A DNA stretch of 15,486 nucleotides, taken from Terrimesophilobacter sp036565765 (lineage in GTDB: Bacteria > Actinomycetota > Actinomycetes > Actinomycetales > Microbacteriaceae). The stretch's first letter is position 1, and each line of letters opens with the position of its first letter. The stretch is taken from the NCBI RefSeq assembly GCF_036565765.1, contig NZ_DATCXP010000185.1; one strand, given 5' to 3'. The position numbers and the translations under genes were made by a program. Below, piece after piece: positions 4,659-11,007 of this stretch. The notes under the pieces were generated by a model. That model did no database searches, was not told where the DNA came from, and saw only the letters and a list, made by a program, of their open reading frames with translations.

Positions 4659-5513
4659 GTGACCGACGCGGCACGCAACCCGGCGAACTACTGCTACCGG
4701 CATCCTGACCGCCAGAGTTTCGTGCTCTGCCAGCGCTGCGGACGGACCATCTGCGGCGAGTGCCAGACGCCTGCCGCCGTCGGATTCCACTGCCCAGAGT
4801 GCATGAAGGAGTCGCGGGCCAGCGCCCCAAGACGCCGGCCCGCGCTCGTCACGGCGTTCCGCAGGAGCAGCACCGCGCCCGTCGTCACCTGGTCGCTCAT
4901 CGCGTTGTGCGTCATCGTCTTCGGGGTGCAGTATCTGACCGGCGGCCCGTCCTCCGGCGCGACTACGGCCGCGCTGCTCTACTACCCGCCGTTCACCGAA
5001 ATCGAACCGTGGCGGATGCTGACCGCGCTCTTCCTGCACGGGTCATTCCTGCACATCCTGTTCAACATGTACTCCCTGCTCATCTTCGGACCGATCCTCG
5101 AGCACGCGCTGGGACGCTGGAGATTCCTCGCCCTCTACCTGCTGAGCGGCCTGGGGGGCTCGATCGCGGTTCTCCTGATCGCCCCGGGCATCGCGGTGGT
5201 CGGAGCCTCCGGGGCCATCTTCGGCCTGCTCGGCGCGTTCTTCGTGATCCAGCGGAAGCTCGGCGGCAACAGCCTTCAACTCGTGATCGTGATCGGCCTG
5301 AACCTGGTGATCGGCTTCGTCATCCCGAGCATCGCCTGGCAGGCCCACGTCGGCGGCCTCGTGGTCGGCGGCCTCGTCGCATTCGTGTTCCTGAGAACGC
5401 GGGCCGCCCAGAAGCGGAACGAACAGTTTCTGCTGCTCTTCGGGGTTCTCGTCGGCCTCGTGGTGCTGACCGTCGTCGGAGTCATACTCCTGCACGCGAG
5501 GTTCGGAGCCTGA
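4659..5513 (+). CDS. Rhomboid-family intramembrane serine protease with N-terminal B-box zinc finger
   Basis: A 284-residue protein from GTG 4659. Residues 12-48 form a B-box-like zinc site (C12, H15, C24, C27, C32, C35, H44/C45, C48), and a basic linker follows. The rhomboid core has about six helices plus a seventh at the C-terminus. HGSFLHILFNMYSL carries the conserved H-x-x-x-N region. The catalytic Ser184 is in GASGAIFG and His230 in QAHVGGLVVGG, so the Ser-His dyad is intact. It should cleave membrane proteins within or near their transmembrane helices; substrates are unknown. The fusion of a zinc finger to a rhomboid is recurrent in actinobacteria. It follows the cyclophilin gene with a 7-nt gap and converges on crgA. 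Confidence 0.93.
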   Translation: MTDAARNPANYCYRHPDRQSFVLCQRCGRTICGECQTPAAVGFHCPECMKESRASAPRRRPALVTAFRRSSTAPVVTWSLIALCVIVFGVQYLTGGPSSGATTAALLYYPPFTEIEPWRMLTALFLHGSFLHILFNMYSLLIFGPILEHALGRWRFLALYLLSGLGGSIAVLLIAPGIAVVGASGAIFGLLGAFFVIQRKLGGNSLQLVIVIGLNLVIGFVIPSIAWQAHVGGLVVGGLVAFVFLRTRAAQKRNEQFLLLFGVLVGLVVLTVVGVILLHARFGA

Positions 5514-5544
5514 CTTTCCACAGGGTTATCCACAATGGGGATAA
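5514..5544. other. Cluster of three DnaA-box-like 9-mers
   Basis: The gap between the two convergent genes has CTTTCCACA (5514-5522, 7 of 9 to TTATCCACA), TTATCCACA (5526-5534, perfect) and, on the minus strand, TTATCCCCA (5544-5536, 8 of 9). The first two are in the same orientation 12 bp apart and the third is inverted. Binding by DnaA is inferred from the match alone. Confidence 0.5.
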
Positions 5545-5560
5545 TTACAGAGCTGTAATT
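5543..5560. terminator. AT-rich inverted repeat between convergent genes
   Basis: AATTACAG (5543-5550) and CTGTAATT (5553-5560) are 8-bp perfect arms around AG. The short spacer makes a tight RNA hairpin; as DNA it also resembles an operator. Its place between the rhomboid and crgA stops favours termination, but a protein-binding site linked to the adjacent DnaA-box cluster is possible. Confidence 0.4.
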
Positions 5561-5584
5561 GTTCCCGAGGTCCAACCGGGTTGG

Positions 5585-5827
5585 CTATGAGCGCCAACGG
5601 GTCGTCATGAGGAACCCGACGAACAGGATGCCGAAGCCGACCAGGATGTTCCAATCCTTGAGATCCTTGACCGGCAGCGTGCCCTGGCTCACGTAGAACA
5701 CGATGATCCAGGCGAGCCCGAGCAGCATGAGCCCGAACATGATCGGTTTGAACCAGACCGCGTTGGGGACGTCGTTCCCCGAGCGGGTCTCTTCGGGCTG
5801 TGCGGATTTCGGTGTGGATCTGGCCAT
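5585..5827 (-). CDS. crgA: Cell division protein CrgA
   Basis: An 80-residue protein with a hydrophilic N-terminus (MARSTPKSAQPEETRSG) followed by two membrane helices (about 27-47 and 60-76). The linker SQGTLPVKDLKDWN and the ending GFLMTTRWRS are near-diagnostic of CrgA (UPF0233). CrgA is an inner-membrane septum protein; in mycobacteria it interacts with FtsZ, FtsQ, FtsI/PBPs and helps recruit the peptidoglycan machinery, and in Streptomyces it affects FtsZ-ring formation. The position close to the PbpA/RodA/PknAB cluster is conserved. TAGAAT ends 6 nt before the ATG and there is no ribosome site, so the mRNA is probably leaderless. It is divergent from the sortase gene. Confidence 0.95.
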   Translation of the reverse strand: MARSTPKSAQPEETRSGNDVPNAVWFKPIMFGLMLLGLAWIIVFYVSQGTLPVKDLKDWNILVGFGILFVGFLMTTRWRS

Positions 5828-5833
5828 GCCGGA

Positions 5834-5839
5834 ATTCTA
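5834..5839 (-). promoter_or_regulatory. -10 box of a leaderless crgA promoter
   Basis: TAGAAT on the minus strand is separated by TCCGGC (6 nt) from the crgA ATG, which places the transcription start on or next to the A of the start codon. No Shine-Dalgarno is present. The -35 region is GC-rich and unlike consensus. Confidence 0.6.
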
Positions 5840-5895
5840 GCGCGAAAGGCGCTGCCCCCACCTCGCCACCGGAGTCCCGGGGCATCCGCTGCGCT

Positions 5896-5901
5896 TAGAA
5901 T
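5896..5901 (+). promoter_or_regulatory. -10 box of a leaderless sortase-operon promoter
   Basis: TAGAAT, identical to the divergent crgA -10, is followed by CGAACCC (7 nt) and the sortase ATG. No ribosome site precedes the ATG. The two divergent -10 boxes lie about 56 bp apart, so the 81-bp gap is a back-to-back promoter region. Confidence 0.6.
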
Positions 5902-5908
5902 CGAACCC

Positions 5909-6676
5909 ATGAGCGATCTCCCGGGACTCTCCCGCAAGGCGGCGAGGCGCAAGCGCCGGCAGCGCGTGAGCGTGATCGGAGTCCTCGGCGAGCTGCTCAT
6001 CACGGCGGGCGTTCTCGTCTTCCTGTTCCTTGGCTGGCAACTCTGGCTCAACGACCTGATCGTCGGCGACCAGCAGAACCATGAGGCCGCGAGCATCGTG
6101 AAGACCTGGGACGCCGCGGGCGATCCGGCGCGGGAGACCCCGACAGTGGTCGACTACGGCGACCCGATCGTGGAGGACGCGCCGGCGAACGCAAAGACGT
6201 TCGCCGTCATGTACGTCCCGCGATTCGGGGCCGACTGGACGCGCCAGATCGCCGAGGGGATCGGCGTTGCCGACGTTCTCAACACGAAACGGATCGGGCA
6301 CTACCCGACGACTCAGATGCCCGGAGCGGTCGGAAACTTCGCGGTGGCCGCCCACCGTCTGACCTATGGCGCCCCGTTCCGCGACATCGACCAGTTGCAG
6401 ATCGGCGACAAGATCTACGTCGCGACCAAGGACGGGTACTACACCTACATCTTCCGCAACCTCGAGTACGTCAACAAGCACGGCGTCGGCGTGCTCGATC
6501 CGGTCCCGCAGCTTCCGGCCGTCGACCCGACACAGCGACTCCTCACGCTCATGAGCTGCAATCCGAAGTACTCCGTCGCCGAGCGCATCGTCGCCTACGC
6601 GTTGTTCGATTCCTGGCGGCCCATATCGGATGGTCCCCCCGCGGAGATCGCTCCGCTCGTGAATGCGAAGGATTGA
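5909..6676 (+). CDS. Class E sortase
   Basis: A 255-residue membrane-anchored transpeptidase. The N-terminus is strongly basic (RKAARRKRRQR), followed by one signal-anchor helix (about 21-47) and a sortase domain from about residue 95. The catalytic set is present: His149 in AVAAHRLTYG, Cys217 in LLTLMSCNP and Arg226 in SVAERIVAYA. The tyrosine after the histidine (HRLTYGAPF) and the overall length fit class E (SrtE) enzymes of high-GC Gram-positives, which attach LAXTG-type proteins to peptidoglycan. No substrate gene with an LPXTG/LAXTG signal is in the window. It leads an operon with a small membrane protein and a glutamine amidotransferase, a layout seen in other actinobacteria in this region. 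Confidence 0.92.
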   Translation: MSDLPGLSRKAARRKRRQRVSVIGVLGELLITAGVLVFLFLGWQLWLNDLIVGDQQNHEAASIVKTWDAAGDPARETPTVVDYGDPIVEDAPANAKTFAVMYVPRFGADWTRQIAEGIGVADVLNTKRIGHYPTTQMPGAVGNFAVAAHRLTYGAPFRDIDQLQIGDKIYVATKDGYYTYIFRNLEYVNKHGVGVLDPVPQLPAVDPTQRLLTLMSCNPKYSVAERIVAYALFDSWRPISDGPPAEIAPLVNAKD

Positions 6677-6678
6677 GG

Positions 6679-6837
6679 ATGTACGGAGCTCTCTGGCGCG
6701 TGCTGCCCGGCCCGGTCTGGGTGCGCATCCTGACGCTCGTGGCGGTGGCCGCGATCGTGCTGTTCTGCCTCCAGGCGTGGGTGTTCCCCTGGGTCAATTC
6801 GTTGATCCCGATCTCGGACGCGACGGTCGAGCAGTGA
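6679..6837 (+). CDS. Small single-pass membrane protein (52 aa)
   Basis: A 52-residue frame from ATG 6679 with ribosome site AAGGA about 7 nt upstream, starting 2 nt after the sortase stop and ending 10 nt before the amidotransferase start. The sequence begins MYGALWRVLPGPVWVRILTL, continues in one hydrophobic helix (about 17-38, with a cysteine at 30) and ends in the short polar tail ISDATVEQ. The tight packing between two confident genes and the proper start and stop make it a real gene. Similar tiny membrane proteins occur at this place, between the sortase and trpG/pabA-like genes, in related actinobacteria (recalled). Function is unknown; help with sortase assembly is only a guess. Confidence 0.8.
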   Translation: MYGALWRVLPGPVWVRILTLVAVAAIVLFCLQAWVFPWVNSLIPISDATVEQ

Positions 6838-6847
6838 GGCGGGGGCG

Positions 6848-7489
6848 ATGACCAGCGTCCTCGTGATCGACAACTACGACAGTTTCGTCTACACCCTCGG
6901 CGGCTACCTTCAGCAGCTGGGTGCGCAGACGACCGTCCTGCGCAATGATGCGTTCACCGAGGCGGATGCCGCGGCCAGGCTTGCGGAGTTCGATGCGGTA
7001 CTGCTGTCTCCCGGGCCCGGCACGCCGGCCGGCGCCGGTGTGTCCATTCCACTCGTGCACGCGGCGCTGAAGAGCAGGACACCGCTCATCGGGGTGTGCC
7101 TCGGACACCAGGCCATCGCCGAGGCGCTCGGCGCGACCGTCACTCACGCTCCCGAGCTCGTGCACGGGAAGACCTCGCTGGTCACCCATGACGGAAGCGC
7201 ACTCTACGAGGAGATCCCCCAGCCGTTCCGCGCGACGCGGTACCACTCCCTCGCGGTTGTCGAGTCGACCGTCCCGCCGGAACTGATCGTGACGTCGCGC
7301 ACGGAGGGAGGCGTGATCATGGGGCTGCGCCATGCGTCGGCTCCCGTGTACGGGGTGCAGTTCCATCCGGAGTCCGTGCTCACCGAGGGCGGATACCAGC
7401 TGCTCGCCAACTGGCTCGCGATCGCGGGGCTGCCCTCTGCCCGGACTGCCGCGAAGGGGCTGAGCCCCCTCGCCACCTCCGCTCCCTGA
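6848..7489 (+). CDS. trpG: Class I glutamine amidotransferase (anthranilate/aminodeoxychorismate synthase component II)
   Basis: A 213-residue GATase. The N-terminus VLVIDNYDSFVYTLGGYL and the oxyanion-hole motif LLSPGPGTP are those of TrpG/PabA proteins. The catalytic triad is complete: Cys84 in GVCLGHQ, and His173 and Glu175 in VQFHPES. It should release ammonia from glutamine for a chorismate-using partner, making anthranilate (tryptophan) or 4-amino-4-deoxychorismate (folate). No TrpE or PabB partner is in the window, so trpG and pabA cannot be separated. The same gene stands next to pknB in M. tuberculosis (Rv0013, named trpG). It is the last gene of the sortase operon and converges on pknB, with terminator hairpins between. 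Confidence 0.92.
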   Translation: MTSVLVIDNYDSFVYTLGGYLQQLGAQTTVLRNDAFTEADAAARLAEFDAVLLSPGPGTPAGAGVSIPLVHAALKSRTPLIGVCLGHQAIAEALGATVTHAPELVHGKTSLVTHDGSALYEEIPQPFRATRYHSLAVVESTVPPELIVTSRTEGGVIMGLRHASAPVYGVQFHPESVLTEGGYQLLANWLAIAGLPSARTAAKGLSPLATSAP

Positions 7490-7493
7490 GCGC

Positions 7494-7563
7494 GCGACAC
7501 ACAGGCGAAGGCCATTTCTGGCCTTCGCGTGTCGCCAGCGCCGACCGCCGTCTCGGCGGTCGG
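7494..7563. terminator. Two stacked hairpins forming a bidirectional terminator
   Basis: The first hairpin pairs GCGACAC (7494-7500) with GTGTCGC (7529-7535). After a 4-nt bulge it continues with GCGAAGGCC (7505-7513) and GGCCTTCGC (7520-7528), about 16-17 bp in all. The second pairs CCGACCGCCG (7541-7550) with CGGCGGTCGG (7554-7563) around a TCT loop. They sit between convergent trpG and pknB and probably stop both transcripts. Confidence 0.75.
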
Positions 7564-7593
7564 TCAGTACGTCCCGAAGGCAGGGCCCGGTCG

Positions 7594-9300
7594 TTACGGC
7601 GTGGGGGGAACCCCGCTGCAGTAGGTGAGCGTGATCGAGGATCTCTGCGGCTGGTCCCCCGGGGCGAGAGACTGTCTCGTCACCGTGCTGCCGGTGCACG
7701 TGTCGTCGGCGACGCTGGAGATCGACAGGCCGAGCGGCGTCAACTGGCGGTTCGCCTCGCTCACCGGAAGGCCGACGACCTTCGGGACCGTGACGAGTCC
7801 ATCGGAGACCAGGAGGTCCACGGTCGTGCCCTGACGTACCGAAACACCGCCGTCCGGGCTCGTCCCCATGACGACCCCCTTCGGGATCGACGTCGAATGA
7901 TCCTGCGTCGTCTTCCCGTACTTGAGTCCCTGGGCCTCGAGCGTCTTGATGGCGTTCTCCTCCGACATGTTCGTCACCATCGGGATCGTGACCATGCTGA
8001 GGCCGGTGGACACCCAGACCTTGACGACGTAGTCCCGGCCGACCTTCGTGCCAGCTTCTGGGTCCAGGCGGGTGATGACCCCCTCCGGAACGGTCTCGCT
8101 GGGCTCGCTGAACCGGCTTGGGACGAGATGCTTGTCGGTGAGCGTCTGCGCACCGCTCTCGTAGGTCGCCCCGACGACGTCGGGGACGGCGACGGAGAGG
8201 TCCTCGCCGATCCGGGCCGGCTGCAGGTTGACCACCCAGAGCATGACCGCGATCAGGATGACGACCATGACCGTGATCCCCGCCCAGATCCAGGCCACCG
8301 GGGGCCGGGACTGCGTGCGTACGACGCGGTCGTCGGAGGAATTCGACAACTGCCGGATGGTGGCCTCCGAGCCGGCGCGGGCGTTCGGGTTGACACCGAA
8401 CAGGGTCGCGTTGAAGTCGTCCTTCTGCGGCCTCTTGACCGGGAGCTCCCCGGCGGCGGCGGCCTCGAGGTCGGTGCGGAACTCCGCGGCGGACTGGAAC
8501 CTCTCGAACTTGTCCTTCGCGAGGGCGTGCAGCACAACCGCGTCGAGCGCGGGGGACACCCTCGGGTTGATGCTGCTGGGCCGGACGACGGGCTCGCTGA
8601 TGTGCTGGTAGGCGACGGCGGCCGGCCGGTCACCCTGGAACGGAGGCCTGCCGGTGAGCAGCTCGAACAGCACGATGCCGGTCGAGTACAGGTCGGTGCG
8701 CGCGTCGACCGTCTCCCCGCGAGCCTGTTCTGGGGAAAAATACTGTGCGGTGCCGAGCACGGCGCTCGTGTCGGCCACGGTCGCCGAGTTGTCGGACACC
8801 GCCCTGGCGATGCCGAAGTCCATGACCTTGACCTGACCGGTCTGGGTCACCATGATGTTGCCCGGCTTCACGTCCCGGTGCACGAGCAGGGCGCGGTGGC
8901 TGTATTCCAATGCCGTCAGCACCTGACCGACGATGCGCACGGCCTCGCCCGGCTCGAGCGGGCCATCCGCGACGATGTCCTTCAGCAGCCGACCGTCGAC
9001 GTACTCCATGACGATGAACGGCAGCTGCGTCTCGTGACCGTTAGCGTCGCGGACCGTCTCCTCGCCCGCGTCGAACACGCGCACGATCGTGGGGTGCGCC
9101 ATCCGCGCAGCCTTCTGGGCTTCCTCCCGGAACAGCAGTCGGAACTTCGGATCCGTGGCGAGGCTCGGACGAAGGAGCTTGATCGCCACCTTCCTGCCGA
9201 GCCTGGTGTCCGTTCCGACGTGGACATCCGCCATCCCGCCTCGGCCGATGAGAGCGCCGATCTGGTACCTGCCAACGAGCAGGCGAGCACCTTCAGTCAC
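7594..9300 (-). CDS. pknB: Serine/threonine protein kinase PknB with three PASTA domains
   Basis: From GTG 9300 (GGGAG 8 nt upstream) the protein has 568 residues. A cytosolic Hanks-type kinase domain comes first: glycine loop IGRGGMADV, Lys41 in VAIKLL, HRDVKPGN with Asp143, DFG at 161-163 and APE-like SPEQ. The activation loop holds several threonines (SATVADTSAVLGT) for autophosphorylation. One membrane helix follows (about 336-357), then three extracellular PASTA repeats (about 369-433, 434-501, 502-563) that bind muropeptides/lipid II in homologues. M. tuberculosis PknB has four. The last PASTA repeat has two cysteines (535 and 561), an unusual feature. It is the final gene of the operon, 60 bp after pknA, the widest gap in the cluster. 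It is expected to control growth, division and peptidoglycan synthesis. Confidence 0.96.
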   Translation of the reverse strand: MTEGARLLVGRYQIGALIGRGGMADVHVGTDTRLGRKVAIKLLRPSLATDPKFRLLFREEAQKAARMAHPTIVRVFDAGEETVRDANGHETQLPFIVMEYVDGRLLKDIVADGPLEPGEAVRIVGQVLTALEYSHRALLVHRDVKPGNIMVTQTGQVKVMDFGIARAVSDNSATVADTSAVLGTAQYFSPEQARGETVDARTDLYSTGIVLFELLTGRPPFQGDRPAAVAYQHISEPVVRPSSINPRVSPALDAVVLHALAKDKFERFQSAAEFRTDLEAAAAGELPVKRPQKDDFNATLFGVNPNARAGSEATIRQLSNSSDDRVVRTQSRPPVAWIWAGITVMVVILIAVMLWVVNLQPARIGEDLSVAVPDVVGATYESGAQTLTDKHLVPSRFSEPSETVPEGVITRLDPEAGTKVGRDYVVKVWVSTGLSMVTIPMVTNMSEENAIKTLEAQGLKYGKTTQDHSTSIPKGVVMGTSPDGGVSVRQGTTVDLLVSDGLVTVPKVVGLPVSEANRQLTPLGLSISSVADDTCTGSTVTRQSLAPGDQPQRSSITLTYCSGVPPTP

Positions 9301-9360
9301 GTGTGATTCTCCCGGATACGTCGGCAATTCTTTGCCAGTGTACCCGCTCGATCGCGCCGA

Positions 9361-11007
9361 TCACTCGACGGTGAGACTGAGGGCGGGCGCGGCCGGGGAC
9401 GGACTGCCATCGCAGGCCGCGGTGTAGGACACCTTCGTGGTGCCCGGCGCGTCAGACACCGTGATCGTCGCGCTCGTCGTGCCCGGCGGCACCGGGTTCG
9501 TGCCGGTGGGGACCGTGCCGTTCTCGATCGAGATGATGTACGCGGAGAGCTCGGATCCGGTCGGGCATCCGAGGTAGGTCGGCCAGGACACGGTCACGGC
9601 GGAGCTCACCGGATACGGACCCGGCGTGCCGGCGGTCATCTGGTCCGGCTGCGTCGGCTCCGGGATCGGCGCGTAGATCTTCACGAAGATCGTCTCGCCC
9701 TTCTGCACATTCCCGGTCGGGTCGATCGAGTAGACCGTGCCGACCTGATCGGCGCTCTGGGCGATCGAGCCAGGGCTCACACTCGCGGCGAGGTCGAGGG
9801 CGTCGAGGGCGGCACGGACCTCCTGCTCGGTCATGCCGGCGAAGTCCGACAGCTTGATGTTGACGCTGTTCGAGGTCGGTGTCGTCGAGGGCGGCGTCGA
9901 GGTATGGCTGTTGGTGTCGGTCGGCGGAATGCTCGGGCCGGTGCCGTCGTTCGGTTGCGCGAACAACGCGATGATGGCGCCGATCAGCACGACGAGGAGA
10001 ATGCCGATGAGGGCGATGAGCGGCCAGGTCCATGGATTGCGCCGTTTGGTCTCCGCCGTCGGGCCGGTGTGGGCAGGGGCACCGTCGTCCATGGTCGGCA
10101 GGACGCGGGTCGCCTGTGTCGCGCCGAACGCTGCACCCAGGGCGGGGTCGCCCAGCACACCGGGGACCGCGGCGGCGGCGGCGGCGACATCGCCGCGACG
10201 AAGAGCCTGCGCGGCACGGGCGAGATGGGCTGCGGATGCCGGTCGGTCGGCCGGATTCTTCGCGATGCACGAGTAGACGAGGTTCCGCACCGGCTCGGAG
10301 ACCGTGACCGGGAGCTCCGGAGCCTTCTCGTTGATCTGGGCCATCGCGATCGCCACCTGCGACTCGCCCGTGAACGGGCGGCGGCCGGCGAGGGCCTCGT
10401 AGGCGACGATGCCGAGTGAGTAGATGTCCGTCGTCGGCGACGCGGGATGACCGCTCGCCTGCTCCGGGGAGAGGTACTGCACGGTGCCCATGACCTGGCC
10501 GGTCGCCGTGAGCGGGACCTGGTCGGCGATCCTGGCGATCCCGAAATCGGTGATCTTGACCCGGCCATCCGGGGTGATCAGCAGGTTGCCCGGCTTGATG
10601 TCGCGGTGGACGAGGCCCGCGGCGTGCGCCGCGTGGAGGGCGGACGCCGTCTGGGCCACGATGTCGAGCACGCGGTCGGTCGACAGGACCCGCTCGCGCT
10701 CGAGGATCGTGGAGAGCGCCTCGCCGGGCACGAGCTCCATGACGAGGTAGGCGCTGCCTTCCTCTTCGCCGTAGTCGAAGACGTTCGCAATGCCCTCGTG
10801 GTTCACGAGTGCGGCGTGGCGTGCCTCGGCGCGGAACCGCTCGAGGAAGCCGGGGTCGCCGAGATACTCGTCCTTGAGGATCTTGATGGCGACGGTTCTG
10901 CCGATCACGAGGTCGGTCGCCTGCCAGACCTCGCCCATGCCGCCGATCGCGATGCGATTGGAGAGCTGGTATCGACCACCGAAGGTGAGGCCGCTTGTGG
11001 GTCTCAT
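9361..11007 (-). CDS. pknA: Serine/threonine protein kinase PknA with one PASTA domain and an extra C-terminal domain
   Basis: A 548-residue membrane kinase. The kinase domain has IAIGGMGEV, Lys42 in VAIKIL, HRDIKPGN with Asp136, DFG at 154-156, activation loop LTATGQVMGT and SPEQ. An Ala-rich juxtamembrane segment follows (with TQATRVLPT), then one membrane helix (about 328-350), a Ser/Thr/Pro linker (351-381), one PASTA-like domain (about 382-446) and a last domain of about 100 residues. The last domain is beta-rich and Thr/Pro-rich, contains VTVSWPTYLGCP and KVSYTAACDG, and resembles a fibronectin type III fold with Cys481 and Cys532. M. tuberculosis PknA (431 residues) lacks these extracellular domains. 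The start overlaps the pbpA stop (ATGA), so translation is coupled. PknA phosphorylates division and shape proteins in homologues. Confidence 0.94.
   Translation of the reverse strand: MRPTSGLTFGGRYQLSNRIAIGGMGEVWQATDLVIGRTVAIKILKDEYLGDPGFLERFRAEARHAALVNHEGIANVFDYGEEEGSAYLVMELVPGEALSTILERERVLSTDRVLDIVAQTASALHAAHAAGLVHRDIKPGNLLITPDGRVKITDFGIARIADQVPLTATGQVMGTVQYLSPEQASGHPASPTTDIYSLGIVAYEALAGRRPFTGESQVAIAMAQINEKAPELPVTVSEPVRNLVYSCIAKNPADRPASAAHLARAAQALRRGDVAAAAAAVPGVLGDPALGAAFGATQATRVLPTMDDGAPAHTGPTAETKRRNPWTWPLIALIGILLVVLIGAIIALFAQPNDGTGPSIPPTDTNSHTSTPPSTTPTSNSVNIKLSDFAGMTEQEVRAALDALDLAASVSPGSIAQSADQVGTVYSIDPTGNVQKGETIFVKIYAPIPEPTQPDQMTAGTPGPYPVSSAVTVSWPTYLGCPTGSELSAYIISIENGTVPTGTNPVPPGTTSATITVSDAPGTTKVSYTAACDGSPSPAAPALSLTVE

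Noticed and set aside
5514..5584. Chromosomal origin (oriC)
   Set aside because: Only about 70 bp with three boxes, no long AT-rich unwinding region, and placed downstream of gyrA rather than at dnaA-dnaN.
7897..9306. 469-codon open frame on the + strand opposite pknB
   Set aside because: Antisense shadow of a confident kinase gene; no domain and strongly biased Arg/Gly/Val composition.
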